From Saccharomonospora azurea NA-128 (lineage in GTDB: Bacteria; Actinomycetota; Actinomycetes; Mycobacteriales; Pseudonocardiaceae), in assembly GCF_000231055.2 (NCBI RefSeq), contig NZ_CM001466.1, forward strand, positions 4,315,233 to 4,379,232: a stretch of DNA of 64,000 nucleotides. The letters run 5' to 3'. The notes under the pieces were generated by a model. That model saw only the letters and a program-made list of their open reading frames with translations, was not told where the DNA came from and did not search any database. Below, piece by piece: positions 41,274-51,004 of the stretch; positions within the stretch are counted from its first letter, which is position 1; each line of letters begins with the position of its first letter. Position numbers and translations under genes: made by a program.

Positions 41274-42758
41274 TCACCGGGTCCCGAGGTGCCAGCCCTG
41301 CGCGGAGACGTCGCGCAGCGCGCGGAACCTCTCGTACTGCTCGGCGTAGTGCCCGACGCGGCCGGGCTCGGGTTCGTAGGTGCGGTCCAGCCGCACGTGC
41401 CGGCTCGCCGCGCTCGTCATGTCGGGCTCCGCGCCGGTGGCGACGAGGCCGCTCAGGAAGGCGCCCTTGGCTCCCACCTCGCCGTCGGCCGGACGCACGA
41501 CGCGCACGCCCGTGACGTCGGCGATGAGGCGGCACCACAGCTCGCTGTTCGCACCACCGCCGCAGACCCGCAGCTCGGTGACCTCCGCCGTGGTCGCCGC
41601 GAGGCAGTCCCTGACGACCATCGTGAGGCCCTCGAACACGGCGAGGGCGACGGCGTCGCGCCCGTGTTCGAGGCTCAGCCCCCAGAACGTGCCCCGCGCC
41701 GCCGTGTCCAGGAACGGAACGCGTTCCCCGGCGGGCGAGAGGTAGGGCAGGAACGTCAGCCCGTTCGCACCCGGGGCGGCCTGCTCGGCGAGTGTGCTCA
41801 GGCCACGCGGGTGGTCCAGGCCCAGGAGGCGGCACGCCCAGCCGAGTACCTCGGTGCCGGCCAGCGTCGGGAAGGCACGGACGACCTCGGTGCCGGAGCT
41901 GAGCAGGAGGGTGAGCCCCGACGGCGCGCCGGAAGTGTCGGAGGTCTCGACGGTGTCGGTGAACACCTCCGTGCACAGCGTCGTCCCGAGGATCGTGCAG
42001 GCCAGCCCGGCTTCCGTGGCACCCGCGCCCAGGGCCGTCGAGGCCACGTCGTACGGCGCGAGCACCACGGGCGTGCCCTCGGGGAGTCCGAGTTCGCCCG
42101 CCGCCCGGCGCGACAGGCCCGCCGTCGTGTCGGCGCCGTCGAGCACCCGGGGCAGGAACCGGCGGGCCCACTCCAGGTCGAACAGGGACAGCAGCGCGGC
42201 GGAGTACGACCGGGTCCTCGGGTCGAGCAGCGGGACGGAGGCGTCGGAGGAGTCCACGCCCACGACGTCCGTGAGGCGGGAGAACAGCCAACCGCCGCAG
42301 GTGAGCGCGGTCGCGGACGCGCGAAGGCGTTCGGGGTCGTGCTCCCGGAGCCAGGTGAGGATCGCGTGGGGCAGTCCGGCGAAGCCGAGCGAGCCGTTGA
42401 TCCGGAACGCCTCCTGCGCCACGCCGTCCCGCAGCCACGTTTCGACGATCTCCGCGCCGCGACCGTCGGACCAGAGGATCGCCGGTCCGGTGGGCTCGCC
42501 CCGGTCGTCGACCAGCCAGCAGCCGTCACCCTGCGCGGTCAGCGAGAGGAAACGGACGCCGTCGGGTGCGGCGGGCAGGACCTCGCGCACCGCGTCGGCC
42601 ACGGCCGTCCACACGGAGTCCATGTCCTGCTCGGCCCACCCGGGGTGAGGCCTGCGGACCTCCGTCTCCCGCCGCGCCACCGCGACCTCGCGTCCGTCGT
42701 CGTCGAAGACCACGGCCTTGATCAGCGAGGTTCCGGCGTCGATCGCGATCGCCGACAT
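41274..42758 (-). CDS. FGGY-family carbohydrate kinase (first; polyol/xylulose-type)
   Basis: The 494-residue kinase begins AIAIDAGTSLIKAVVFDDDG, has the substrate segment LTAQGDGCWLVDDRGEP and ATP-binding VCGGGANSELWCRLIADVTG (about 407-426). The pattern (HPGWAEQDMDSVW, AILWSDGRG) recalls L-xylulose or erythritol kinases but the sugar cannot be fixed. GGAGGG lies just before ATG 42758. It is divergent from a DeoR regulator with an inverted-repeat pair between them. Confidence 0.82.
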   Translation of the reverse strand: MSAIAIDAGTSLIKAVVFDDDGREVAVARRETEVRRPHPGWAEQDMDSVWTAVADAVREVLPAAPDGVRFLSLTAQGDGCWLVDDRGEPTGPAILWSDGRGAEIVETWLRDGVAQEAFRINGSLGFAGLPHAILTWLREHDPERLRASATALTCGGWLFSRLTDVVGVDSSDASVPLLDPRTRSYSAALLSLFDLEWARRFLPRVLDGADTTAGLSRRAAGELGLPEGTPVVLAPYDVASTALGAGATEAGLACTILGTTLCTEVFTDTVETSDTSGAPSGLTLLLSSGTEVVRAFPTLAGTEVLGWACRLLGLDHPRGLSTLAEQAAPGANGLTFLPYLSPAGERVPFLDTAARGTFWGLSLEHGRDAVALAVFEGLTMVVRDCLAATTAEVTELRVCGGGANSELWCRLIADVTGVRVVRPADGEVGAKGAFLSGLVATGAEPDMTSAASRHVRLDRTYEPEPGRVGHYAEQYERFRALRDVSAQGWHLGTR

Positions 42759-42857
42759 CCCGCCCTCCTTCGTCGCACACTCCGCGTCCAGCACACCCCC
42801 GGCGGCCGGTTCGGGCAATGGCCCGATCGCAATCGCACGGCGCCCAGGACGGGTGTG

Positions 42858-42949
42858 GTGTGAAGAAGTGTCGCCGGAAAACGTCGTCGTCGCTGGTAGA
42901 GTTGGTCGACCGCCGACGTCGGTGCGCGGAAGTTCACATTTCTTCACAC
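42858..42949. promoter_or_regulatory. Paired DeoR-type operator half-sites in the divergent promoter
   Basis: GTGTGAAGAA at 42858-42867 is the exact reverse complement of TTCTTCACAC at 42940-42949, 72 bases apart. TTCACA is also directly repeated at 42933-42938 and 42943-42948. These sit between the kinase operon and the DeoR gene. DeoR-family regulators often bind short direct or inverted repeats and loop DNA, so these are likely operator elements. Confidence 0.6.
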
Positions 42950-42960
42950 GGGAGCACGGC

Positions 42961-43737
42961 ATGGACGGCACCATCCGGTCGCGGCGGCGCGCGCTGATCA
43001 AGGACCGGGTCCGGGCGGACGGTTTCGTGCGGGCGTCCGCGCTGGCGGAGGAGTTCGGCGTCAGCGTGATGACGATCCACCGCGATCTCGACGCGCTGCA
43101 GACACAGGGCTGGCTCGCGCGGGTGCGGGGCGGGGCGACCGCCGCACCGTCGGAGACGTTCCACGGCGACATCGCCCAGCGCCGCACCGCGATGGCGCGC
43201 GAGAAACGCGCACTCGCCGCCGCGGCCCTGGAGCAGGTGCGGCCCGGCGACACCGTGATGCTCGACGAGAGCACCACGTGCCTGCACCTCGCCGAACGCC
43301 TCGCCGAACGCGCCCCGCTGACCGTGATCACCTACTTCCAACCGGTCGTGACGATGCTCGCGGGTGTTCCGGGCATCACGCTGATCGCGCTCGGCGGCGA
43401 GTACTTCCCGGCCTACGACGCGTTCCTCGGGCTCTACACCGCGGAGGGCGTGGCGAAGGTCCGGGCCGACACGTTCTTCATGTCGACCACCGCGGTCGCG
43501 GGCAACCGCTGTTACCACCATTCGCAGGCCACGGTGCAGGTCAAGCGCGCGATGCTGGCGTCGGCGTCGCGGTCGGTGCTGGTCGTCGACCACACGAAGT
43601 TCACCCGCGACGGCCTGTACGCGCTGGCGCCGTTGTCGCACTTCGACCTCGTGCTCGCCGACGACGGGCTCCCGGTGGCCGAGCAGCGGCGGGTCCGCGA
43701 CAGCGGCGCCACGTTGACGGTGGTCGGCGTGCCGTAG
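42961..43737 (+). CDS. DeoR/GlpR-family transcriptional regulator
   Basis: The 258-residue regulator has an N-terminal DeoR helix-turn-helix (FVRASALAEEFGVSVMTIHR, then DLDALQTQGWLARVRGGA, about 20-60) and a sugar-phosphate-binding DeoRC domain (VMLDESTTCLHLAERL, LGGEYFPAYDAFLG, VVDHTKFTRDGLY). The usual TIRRDL is TIHRDL here. ATG 42961 follows GGGAG at 42950. It probably represses the divergent kinase-kinase-phosphatase operon and responds to a phosphorylated sugar intermediate. Confidence 0.88.
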   Translation: MDGTIRSRRRALIKDRVRADGFVRASALAEEFGVSVMTIHRDLDALQTQGWLARVRGGATAAPSETFHGDIAQRRTAMAREKRALAAAALEQVRPGDTVMLDESTTCLHLAERLAERAPLTVITYFQPVVTMLAGVPGITLIALGGEYFPAYDAFLGLYTAEGVAKVRADTFFMSTTAVAGNRCYHHSQATVQVKRAMLASASRSVLVVDHTKFTRDGLYALAPLSHFDLVLADDGLPVAEQRRVRDSGATLTVVGVP

Positions 43738-43931
43738 GCGCCGGTTCGTCCGAGCCCACGGCGGCTGATTCCACCGGGTTCCGGGTGGTCGGCCCGTCCG
43801 GGACCACGGGGGTACTGTCGAGGTCGATGAGCGGTCTGCGTCACCGTTCACCGCGCGTTGTGGACTGACCCCGTTGCGGTCGGTACGGTCTGCTCGACAA
43901 CCGAAGTCACAACTGGATATCGCGGCCGATC

Positions 43932-44130
43932 GAGCCCGAGCGGGAGAGTCCCCGCGCCTTGTCGGCGGGGCACCGAAGGAGTAAACGCCCCACAATCTCT
44001 CAGGTCCACCTACCGCTCACGGCGAGGCCACTCTGGAAAGCAGGCACTCCGCGTGCCTCACCCAAGGTGTAAGCCGCGCGTTCGCGCGGTGAAACTCTCA
44101 GGTGCCCATGACAGAGGGGGAGTTCCCAGC
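43932..44130 (+). promoter_or_regulatory. Tandem glycine riboswitch upstream of gcvP
   Basis: Two aptamers are visible. The first (about 43932-44014) has CGGGAGAGTC, CACCGAAGGAGTAAAC and AATCTCTCAGGT; the second (about 44019-44130) has CACTCTGGAAAGCAGG, CACCCAAGGTGTAAGC and GAAACTCTCAGGTGCC followed by CATGACAGAGGGGG. These blocks are the conserved core of glycine riboswitches. The element ends about 40 bases before the gcvP ATG at 44172, with AAGGAG at 44161. A possible promoter is TCGACA (43894) with GGATAT (43915). In other bacteria glycine binding turns on glycine cleavage genes. The upstream part of this 434-base gap (43738-43890) has no other feature that I can support. Confidence 0.92.
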
Positions 44131-44171
44131 ACAGGGTGGGTAGCCCTGTGGTACGGCGAGAAGGAGCTCCC

Positions 44172-47063
44172 ATGTCCGTGTCACCCGCGTCGTCCGTGTC
44201 GTCCGTGCCACCGTCGACGTCGGCGTTCGCCTCCCGGCACATCGGCCCGGGGCCTGCCGAACAGGCCAAGATGGTGGCCGAGTGCGGCTTCGGCAGTGTC
44301 GACGCGCTCGTGGCGGCCGCCGTGCCCACCGCGATCCGCACCGACGGTGAGTTGCGGCTGCCCGCACCCGCGTCGGAGGAGCAGGCGATCGCCGAGCTGC
44401 GCGAACTCGCACGCCGCAACCGCCCCATGACCCAGATGATCGGACTGGGCTACTACGACACCGTCACCCCGGCTGTCATCCGCCGCAACGTGCTGGAGAA
44501 CCCCGCCTGGTACACGGCCTACACGCCGTACCAGCCGGAGATCTCGCAGGGGCGGCTGGAGGCGCTGCTGAACTTCCAGACCGCCGTCTCCGACCTCACG
44601 GGCCTGACGACCGCGAACGCGTCCCTGCTCGACGAGGGCACGGCCGTGGCCGAGGCCGTGATGCTGATGAAGCGCGCGTCGAAGTCGAAGTCCGACAGGG
44701 TGGTCGTCGACGCCGAGTGCCTGCCGCAGACGATCGCGGTGGTGCGCACCCGGGCGCAGGCGGTGGGCGTCGAGGTCGACGTCCGCGACCTGTCGCAGGG
44801 GCTGCCCGAGGACTTCTTCGGTGTCGTCGTGCAGTACCCGGGTGCGTCCGGTGTGCTGCGCGAGCCCGACTTCTACCGCCGGATCGGTGAGGCGGCCAAG
44901 GAGGTCAAGGCGCTCTACTGCATGGCCGCCGACCTGCTCGCCCTCACCCTGCTCACCTCGCCCGGTGAGTTCGGCGCGGACCTCGCGGCCGGCACCACCC
45001 AGCGCTTCGGCGTGCCGCTCGGCTACGGCGGCCCGCACGCCGGCTACCTCGCCGTGCGTGCCGGGTTGGAACGGTCGCTGCCCGGCAGGCTCGTCGGCGT
45101 CTCGATCGACACCGACGGCGCCCCCGCCTACCGGCTCGCGCTGCAGACACGCGAGCAGCACATCCGGCGGGAGAAGGCCACGAGCAACATCTGCACCGCT
45201 CAGGTCCTGCTCGCCGTGATGGCGTCGATGTACGCCGTGTACCACGGCCCCGACGGGCTCCGGCGCATCGCCGAGCGCGTTCACGGCCACGCGGTCGCGC
45301 TGGCCGACGCCCTGCGCTCCGGCGGCGTCGAGGTCGTGCACGACCACTTCTTCGACACCGTGCTCGCGCGCGTGCCCGGCCGCGCCGACGAGGTGCTGGC
45401 CGCCGCCCGCGAAGCCGGGGTGAACCTCGGTGGCGTCGACGCCGACCACGTGCGGGTGGCGTGCGACGAGGTGACGGCCCCGGAGGTGCTGGCCGCGGTG
45501 CTCGGCGCGTTCGGCGTCCAGGCCACGCCGCAGGCGGCCTCGCGGACGGCGTTCCCGTCCGGTCTCGAACGCACCGGCGAGTACCTCACCCACGAGGTCT
45601 TCCACTCCTACCGGTCGGAGACCGCGATGCTGCGCTACCTGCGCAGGCTCGCCGACTCGGACTACGCGCTCGACCGCGGCATGATCCCGCTCGGTTCGTG
45701 CACGATGAAGCTCAACGCCACCACCGAGATGGAGCCGATCACCTGGCCGGAGTTCGCGAACATCCACCCGTTCGCGCCCGCCGAGGACTCCGAGGGCTAC
45801 CGCGAGCTCGTCGCGCAGCTGTCCCGCTGGCTGGCCGAGGTCACCGGCTACGACAACGTCTCGCTGCAACCCAACGCGGGCAGCCAGGGCGAGCTCGCCG
45901 GGTTGCTGGCGATCCGCGCCTACCACCGCGCGAACGGGCAGCCCGAGCGCGACGTGTGCCTCATCCCGTCGTCGGCGCACGGCACCAACGCGGCGTCGGC
46001 CGTGCTGGCCGGGATGCGCGTGGTCGTCGTCTCGTGCACGGCGGACGGCGACGTGGACCTCGACGACCTGCGAGCCAAGGTCGACGCCCACCGCGACACG
46101 CTGTCCGCGATCATGGTCACCTACCCGTCCACGCACGGCGTGTACGAGACCGGCATCCGCGAGCTGGCCGAGATCGTGCACGACGCGGGCGGTCAGGTCT
46201 ACGTCGACGGCGCGAACCTCAACGCGTTGCTCGGGCTGGCCAAGCCGGGCGAGTTCGGTGGCGACGTCTCGCACCTGAACCTGCACAAGACGTTCTGCAT
46301 CCCCCACGGCGGTGGCGGGCCCGGCGTCGGACCCGTCGCCGTGCGCGCCCACCTCGCGCCGTACCTGCCGAACCACCCGCTCGCGCCCGAGGCCGGTCCG
46401 GAGACCGGCGTCGGACCGATCTCGGCGGCACCGTTCGGATCGGCGTCGATCCTGCCGATCTCCTGGGCGTACGTGCGCATGATGGGGGCGCCGGGACTCA
46501 CCGACGCGACGAAGGTCGCCGTGTTGAGCGCCAACTACGTCGCCGCGCGCCTCGCCCCGCACTACCCGGTGCTCTACACCGGACAGGACGGGCTGGTGGC
46601 CCACGAGTGCATCCTCGACCTGCGCGGGCTGACCAAGCAGACCGGCGTCACCGTCGACGACGTCGCCAAGCGGCTCATCGACTACGGCTTCCACGCGCCG
46701 ACCATGTCGTTCCCCGTGCCCGGCACGCTCATGGTGGAGCCCACCGAGAGCGAGGACCTCACCGAACTCGACCGGTTCTGCGACGCGATGATCGCCATCC
46801 GCCGCGAGATCGACGAGGTCGCGAACGGCACCTGGTCGGTGGAGGACAGCCCGCTGCGCAACGCGCCGCACACGGCCGAGCAGCTCGCCGGGGACTGGAC
46901 CCTGCCCTACGACCGGCGCACCGCCGTGTACCCGGGCCGCACCTCGCCGAAGGGCAAGTACTGGGCCCCGGTGCGGCGCATCGAAGGCGCCTACGGCGAC
47001 CGCAATCTCGTCTGCTCCTGCCCGCCCGTCTCCTCCTACGAAAGCGCAGGTTCGGTGTCGTGA
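44172..47063 (+). CDS. gcvP: Glycine dehydrogenase (decarboxylating), P-protein
   Basis: The 963-residue single-chain P-protein has [14 protein letters not shown] near the N-terminus, [19 protein letters not shown] and the PLP lysine in [20 protein letters not shown] (around 700). Length is normal for the fused bacterial/actinobacterial type. It decarboxylates glycine and transfers the aminomethyl group to GcvH lipoate. The N-terminus has a Ser/Val/Pro-rich 18-residue leader. It is the first gene of gcvP-gcvT-gcvH-glyA, behind a tandem glycine riboswitch, and its stop overlaps the gcvT start (GTGA). Confidence 0.96.
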   Translation: MSVSPASSVSSVPPSTSAFASRHIGPGPAEQAKMVAECGFGSVDALVAAAVPTAIRTDGELRLPAPASEEQAIAELRELARRNRPMTQMIGLGYYDTVTPAVIRRNVLENPAWYTAYTPYQPEISQGRLEALLNFQTAVSDLTGLTTANASLLDEGTAVAEAVMLMKRASKSKSDRVVVDAECLPQTIAVVRTRAQAVGVEVDVRDLSQGLPEDFFGVVVQYPGASGVLREPDFYRRIGEAAKEVKALYCMAADLLALTLLTSPGEFGADLAAGTTQRFGVPLGYGGPHAGYLAVRAGLERSLPGRLVGVSIDTDGAPAYRLALQTREQHIRREKATSNICTAQVLLAVMASMYAVYHGPDGLRRIAERVHGHAVALADALRSGGVEVVHDHFFDTVLARVPGRADEVLAAAREAGVNLGGVDADHVRVACDEVTAPEVLAAVLGAFGVQATPQAASRTAFPSGLERTGEYLTHEVFHSYRSETAMLRYLRRLADSDYALDRGMIPLGSCTMKLNATTEMEPITWPEFANIHPFAPAEDSEGYRELVAQLSRWLAEVTGYDNVSLQPNAGSQGELAGLLAIRAYHRANGQPERDVCLIPSSAHGTNAASAVLAGMRVVVVSCTADGDVDLDDLRAKVDAHRDTLSAIMVTYPSTHGVYETGIRELAEIVHDAGGQVYVDGANLNALLGLAKPGEFGGDVSHLNLHKTFCIPHGGGGPGVGPVAVRAHLAPYLPNHPLAPEAGPETGVGPISAAPFGSASILPISWAYVRMMGAPGLTDATKVAVLSANYVAARLAPHYPVLYTGQDGLVAHECILDLRGLTKQTGVTVDDVAKRLIDYGFHAPTMSFPVPGTLMVEPTESEDLTELDRFCDAMIAIRREIDEVANGTWSVEDSPLRNAPHTAEQLAGDWTLPYDRRTAVYPGRTSPKGKYWAPVRRIEGAYGDRNLVCSCPPVSSYESAGSVS

Positions 47064-48187
47064 CCGCAACATCCCAGCCGTCGACCACCCCGTTGCACGA
47101 GGTGCACGCGGAGCTCGGAGCGTCGTTCACCGAGTTCGCGGGCTGGTCGATGCCCGTCCGGTACTCCAGTGAGCTGGCCGAGCACCGCGCCGTACGCGAG
47201 GCGGCCGGGCAGTTCGACCTCTCCCACATGGGCGAGATCGAGGTGAGCGGCCCCGAGGCGGGCCGCGCGTTGGACTACGCGCTGATCGGCAACCTGTCGG
47301 GCATGTCGGTCGGTCGCGCCCGCTACACGATGCTGTGCGACGTCGACGGCGGCGTGCTCGACGACCTCGTCGTCTACCGCCTCGACGAGGAGCGCTACCT
47401 CGTGGTCGCCAACGCGGGCAACGCGGCACTCGTGGCCGACGCCCTGCGCGAGCGGAGCGAGAAGTTCGACGCCACGGTCACCGACGTCAGCGAGCGCACG
47501 GCGCTCATCGCCGTGCAGGGACCCGCGTCGGCGGCCATCGTGGCCGAGGCCACCGGCGCCGAGCTCGACTCGCTGCGCTACTTCGCGAGTATGCGCGCCT
47601 CCGTCGGCGAGCACGAGGTGCTGCTCGCGCGCACCGGCTACACGGGCGAGGACGGCTTCGAGCTGTTCATCGACACGGGTGGCAGCGGCGCCGACGCCGC
47701 TGTCGCCACATGGCGGCGGCTCGCCGAGATCGGCGCCTCCCGCGGACTGCTGCCCGCGGGGCTGGCCTGCCGCGACACGCTGCGGCTGGAAGCCGGCATG
47801 CCGCTCTACGGCAACGAGTTGACCCGCGCACGCACCCCGTTCCACGCGAACATGGGCCGCATGGTGAAGTTCGACAAGCCCGGCGACTTCGTGGGCCGCT
47901 CCGCGCTGGAGCGTGTCGGCGAGCCCGACGGCGTGCTCGTGGGCCTGCGTGGCGAAGGTCGGCGTGCCCCTCGTCACGGCTACCGTGTCCTCGACGGCGA
48001 CCGCGAGGTCGGCGAGGTCACGAGTGGCGCGCTGTCTCCGACGCTCGGCTACCCGATCGCGATGGCCTACGTCACGTGTGACGTCGCCGAGTCCGGAACG
48101 TCCCTGTCCGTCGACATCCGCGGCCGTGCGGCCGCCGTCGAGGTCGTGTCCCTGCCCTTCTACAAGCGCCCCTCCACGAAAGGCTGA
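47060..48187 (+). CDS. gcvT: Aminomethyltransferase (glycine cleavage T-protein)
   Basis: The 375-residue T-protein starts [20 protein letters not shown], followed by [35 protein letters not shown] and [20 protein letters not shown], all conserved for tetrahydrofolate-dependent aminomethyl transfer. The GTG start at 47060 overlaps the gcvP stop. GcvH follows after a five-base gap. It yields methylene-THF for GlyA, which is encoded two genes downstream. Confidence 0.95.
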   Translation: MTATSQPSTTPLHEVHAELGASFTEFAGWSMPVRYSSELAEHRAVREAAGQFDLSHMGEIEVSGPEAGRALDYALIGNLSGMSVGRARYTMLCDVDGGVLDDLVVYRLDEERYLVVANAGNAALVADALRERSEKFDATVTDVSERTALIAVQGPASAAIVAEATGAELDSLRYFASMRASVGEHEVLLARTGYTGEDGFELFIDTGGSGADAAVATWRRLAEIGASRGLLPAGLACRDTLRLEAGMPLYGNELTRARTPFHANMGRMVKFDKPGDFVGRSALERVGEPDGVLVGLRGEGRRAPRHGYRVLDGDREVGEVTSGALSPTLGYPIAMAYVTCDVAESGTSLSVDIRGRAAAVEVVSLPFYKRPSTKG

Positions 48188-48192
48188 CTCCG

Positions 48193-48585
48193 TTGTCCCA
48201 GACGCAACCCAACATTCCGCAGGACCTGCGCTACAGCCGCGAGCACGAATGGATCCGTACGGGCAGTGACGACGTCGTGACGATCGGCGTCACCGCGTTC
48301 GCCGCCGAGTCACTCGGCGACGTGGTCTTCGTCCAGCTCCCCGAGGCGGGTAGTACCGTCACAGCGGGTGAGGTGTGCGGCGAGATCGAGTCGACCAAGT
48401 CCGTCAGCGAGTTGTACGCGCCGGTGACCGGTGAGGTCGTCGAGGTCAACGAGTCCGTCGTGGACTCGCCCGAGACCGTCAACGCCGACCCCTACGACGC
48501 GGGCTGGCTGTTCACGGTCCGCGCCGAGTCGGTGCCCGAGCTGCTCGACGCCGACGCCTATGCCGCGCTGATTCAGGAGGGCTGA
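48193..48585 (+). CDS. gcvH: Glycine cleavage system H-protein
   Basis: The 130-residue carrier has the lipoyl-lysine motif [20 protein letters not shown] with Lys at about 69, the EHEWIR N-terminal block and AGWLF near the C-terminus. The start is TTG 48193, just after a five-base gap from gcvT; no better in-frame start exists. It shuttles the aminomethyl group from GcvP to GcvT. Lipoyl-charging enzymes and the L-protein are not in the window. Confidence 0.95.
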   Translation: MSQTQPNIPQDLRYSREHEWIRTGSDDVVTIGVTAFAAESLGDVVFVQLPEAGSTVTAGEVCGEIESTKSVSELYAPVTGEVVEVNESVVDSPETVNADPYDAGWLFTVRAESVPELLDADAYAALIQEG

Positions 48586-48586
48586 C

Positions 48587-49858
48587 ATGAACTCGTTCGA
48601 CGCCGACCTCGCCACGGTCGACCCGGAGGTCGCCACGGCGGTCGCCGCCGAGCTGCATCGCCAGCAGTCGACACTGGAGATGATCGCGTCCGAGAACTTC
48701 GCGCCCGCCGGCGTTCTCGAGGCGCAGGGCTCTGTGCTCACCAACAAGTACGCCGAGGGGTACCCCGGCCGACGCTACTACGGCGGTTGTGAGCACGTCG
48801 ACGTCGTCGAGACCCTCGCCATCGAGCGGGCCAAGGAGCTCTTCGGGGCCGAGCACGCCAACGTGCAGCCGCACTCGGGTGCGCAGGCCAACGCCGCCGC
48901 GATGGTCGCCCTGCTGGAGCCGGGCGACACCATCCTCGGTCTCGACCTCGCGCACGGCGGGCACCTCACGCACGGCATGAAGCTCAACTTCTCCGGCAAG
49001 CTCTACAACGTCGTCGCCTACCACGTCGACAACGAGACCGGCCGGGTCGACATGGCCGAGGTCGAGCGCCTCGCCACCGAGCACAAGCCGAAGCTGATCA
49101 TCGCCGGGTGGTCGGCCTACCCGCGGCAGCTCGACTTCGCGGAGTTTCGGCGGATCGCCGACGCCGTGGGCGCCAAGCTCATGGTCGACATGGCGCACTT
49201 CGCGGGTCTGGTGGCGGCGGGTCTGCACCCGAGCCCCGTGCCCTACGCCGACGTCGTGACCACCACGACGCACAAGACGCTGGGCGGCCCGCGTGGCGGG
49301 ATCGTGCTGTCGAAGCAGGAGTACGCCAAGAAGATCAACTCGGCGGTGTTCCCCGGCCAGCAGGGCGGGCCGCTGGAGCACGTCATCGCGGGCAAGGCCG
49401 TGGCGCTGAAGATCGCCGCGAGCGAGGAGTTCCGGGAGCGGCAGGAGCGCGTGCTCGCGGGCGCGACGATCCTCGCCGAGCGGCTGTCCGCGGACGACTG
49501 CGCCTCGGCGGGCGTCCGGGTGCTGACCGGCGGCACCGACGTGCACCTGGTGCTCGTGGACCTCGTGAACTCGGAGCTCGACGGCAAGCAGGCCGAGGAC
49601 CGCCTGCACAGCATCGGTATCACGGTGAACCGCAACGCCGTGCCGTTCGACCCGCGTCCGCCGATGGTGACGTCGGGCCTGCGCATCGGCACGCCGGCGC
49701 TGGCCACGCGCGGTTTCGGTGCCGACGACTTCGCCGAGGTCGCCGACATCATCGCCACGGCGTTGCAGCCGGGCTTCTCCGACGCCACCCGCGAGGAGCT
49801 GCGCTCCCGCGTGACGACGCTCGCCGAGAAGCACCCGCTCTACGCCGACCTTTCCTGA
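48587..49858 (+). CDS. glyA: Serine hydroxymethyltransferase
   Basis: The 423-residue enzyme shows the SHMT core: [40 protein letters not shown] and the PLP lysine in [18 protein letters not shown] (Lys about 230). It interconverts serine and glycine using methylene-THF, which couples to the upstream glycine cleavage genes. ATG 48587 lies one base after the gcvH stop, so it is part of the riboswitch-controlled operon. A 21-bp repeat array begins 12 bases after the stop. Confidence 0.96.
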   Translation: MNSFDADLATVDPEVATAVAAELHRQQSTLEMIASENFAPAGVLEAQGSVLTNKYAEGYPGRRYYGGCEHVDVVETLAIERAKELFGAEHANVQPHSGAQANAAAMVALLEPGDTILGLDLAHGGHLTHGMKLNFSGKLYNVVAYHVDNETGRVDMAEVERLATEHKPKLIIAGWSAYPRQLDFAEFRRIADAVGAKLMVDMAHFAGLVAAGLHPSPVPYADVVTTTTHKTLGGPRGGIVLSKQEYAKKINSAVFPGQQGGPLEHVIAGKAVALKIAASEEFRERQERVLAGATILAERLSADDCASAGVRVLTGGTDVHLVLVDLVNSELDGKQAEDRLHSIGITVNRNAVPFDPRPPMVTSGLRIGTPALATRGFGADDFAEVADIIATALQPGFSDATREELRSRVTTLAEKHPLYADLS

Positions 49859-49870
49859 CCCTGTCCCGGC

Positions 49871-49933
49871 GTGTCCGCGCTCTGCGCACGCGTGTCCGCA
49901 CTTCACGCACGCGTGTTCGCACGTCGCGGACAC
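49871..49933 (+). repeat. 21-bp tandem repeat array, locus C (3 units)
   Basis: Units at 49871-49891, 49892-49912 and 49913-49933 follow GTGTCCGC-N7-GCACGC; the third starts GTGTTCGC and ends GCGGACAC. The opening GTGTCCGC and closing GCGGACAC are perfect inverted copies, so the whole array can close as a stem. It lies in the 95-base gap between the convergent glyA and O-methyltransferase genes. Confidence 0.85.
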
Positions 49934-49953
49934 GCCGGGGAGGTCCGGCGGCG

Positions 49954-50616
49954 TCAGGACGTGACGAGGGCGATGGCGAGCCCGTCGTAACCCTTGACGC
50001 CCACGGTCTGGAGCGCGGTGGCGTCGAGCCGTGGCTCGTCGCGCAGCAGCTCGATCGCCTCCCGTGTGCCGCGCACGGAGGGATCGTCGCTGTCCGCGTC
50101 CGTCACCCGGCCTCCGCGCACGACGTTGTCCACGACGATCACGCTGCCGGGCCGTGCGAGGTCCAACGCCCACCGCACGTAGTGCGGGTTGTTGGCCTTG
50201 TCGGCGTCGATGAACGCCAGGTCGACCGGCGGGTTGGAGTCGAGCGTGGGCAGCACGTCGAGCGCCTTCCCGACCCGGATGTCCACGCGGTCCGCCAGTC
50301 CGGCGCGTTCGATGTTGCGCCGCGCGACGTCGGCGTGGCTGGGATCGGCCTCGATCGTCACGACCCGTCCGTCGGCGGGCAGGGCCCGGGCGAGCCAGAT
50401 GGTCGAGTAGCCGCCCAGGGTGCCGATCTCCAGGATGCGGCGGGCGTCCACGAGGCGGGCGAGCAGGTGCAGCAGTTTCCCCTGGTTCGCCGCCACGGCG
50501 ATGTCGGGCAGCCCCGCCTCCGCGGCCGACCGCTGTGTGGCGTCGAGGACGTCGTCGTGCGGGGCGAGCTGCTGAGCGAAGTAGTGGTCGACGGCGGACC
50601 ACTGGTCTCGGTTCAT
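49954..50616 (-). CDS. O-methyltransferase (caffeoyl-CoA/catechol OMT-like)
   Basis: The 220-residue SAM-dependent enzyme has ILEIGTLGGYSTIWLARALP (motif I, about 60-79), RVVTIEADPSHADVARRNIE (motif II), DLAFIDADKANNPHYVRWAL (metal-binding Asp residues) and VIVVDNVVRGGRV. This is the bacterial cation-dependent OMT family related to caffeoyl-CoA OMT. The substrate is unknown. It stands alone, with 21-bp repeat arrays on both sides. Confidence 0.88.
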   Translation of the reverse strand: MNRDQWSAVDHYFAQQLAPHDDVLDATQRSAAEAGLPDIAVAANQGKLLHLLARLVDARRILEIGTLGGYSTIWLARALPADGRVVTIEADPSHADVARRNIERAGLADRVDIRVGKALDVLPTLDSNPPVDLAFIDADKANNPHYVRWALDLARPGSVIVVDNVVRGGRVTDADSDDPSVRGTREAIELLRDEPRLDATALQTVGVKGYDGLAIALVTS

Positions 50617-50656
50617 GCCGTGAGGCTAGCTCCGCGCGGTGGGCGGCGTGGGGTCG

Positions 50657-50740
50657 TCGTCCGGGAAGGGCGAACACGCGTGCGGGAAGTGCGGACACGC
50701 GTGCGCAGGTCGCGGACACGCGTGCGGGAGGCGCGGCTGG
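50657..50740 (-). repeat. 21-bp tandem repeat array, locus D (2 good units plus 2 degenerate)
   Basis: On the minus strand the units read in order 50740-50720 (degenerate), 50719-50699, 50698-50678 and 50677-50657; the two central units match GTGTCCGC-N7-GCACGC and the last starts GTGTTCGC. The array begins eight bases after the stop of the minus-strand gene at 50749, in that gene's sense orientation. Confidence 0.8.
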
Positions 50741-50748
50741 GCGGGGAT

Positions 50749-50964
50749 TCAGTCGTCGAGGGCTTCTTCCGGGGCGTCGTCGGCGTGCACCACCGCGTCG
50801 CGCAGAGCGGCTCTGAGCCTGCCCACGTCGAGCGAGGTCAGCACGGCCGCTTCGCCCGGAGGCGCGACGAGCACGACGCGACCCGCATTGACGAAGACCA
50901 TCAGTTCGCGCCGTCGCCCGGCCAGATCGCGGCAGGGGACAGCCCACTCGTCACGCGAATTCAC
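50749..50964 (-). CDS. Small hypothetical protein (71 aa)
   Basis: The 71-residue protein starts MNSRDEWAVPCRDLAGRRRE and continues LMVFVNAGRVVLVAPPGEAA, then a leucine-rich helix and an acidic tail DDAPEEALDD. It has no signal or membrane helix and resembles short conserved hypothetical proteins of Pseudonocardiales, but no family can be named. The gap to the MFS gene downstream on the same strand start (51005) is short, so they may be co-transcribed. Confidence 0.6.
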   Translation of the reverse strand: MNSRDEWAVPCRDLAGRRRELMVFVNAGRVVLVAPPGEAAVLTSLDVGRLRAALRDAVVHADDAPEEALDD

Positions 50965-51004
50965 CCAGCCCCCTTCGTGTCATCCGCAGCGACTGTAGTC
51001 GCAA

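Noticed and set aside
44181..47072. A 963-codon minus-strand open frame opposite gcvP
   Set aside because: Arg/His/Val-rich composition with no family match and a perfect sense-strand P-protein; it is an antisense shadow.
50639..50816. Cys/His-rich small proteins encoded across the 21-bp repeats (reading CGHACAKCGHACA)
   Set aside because: The apparent zinc-finger-like pattern is only one translation frame of the repeat DNA and has no start, RBS or conservation signal.
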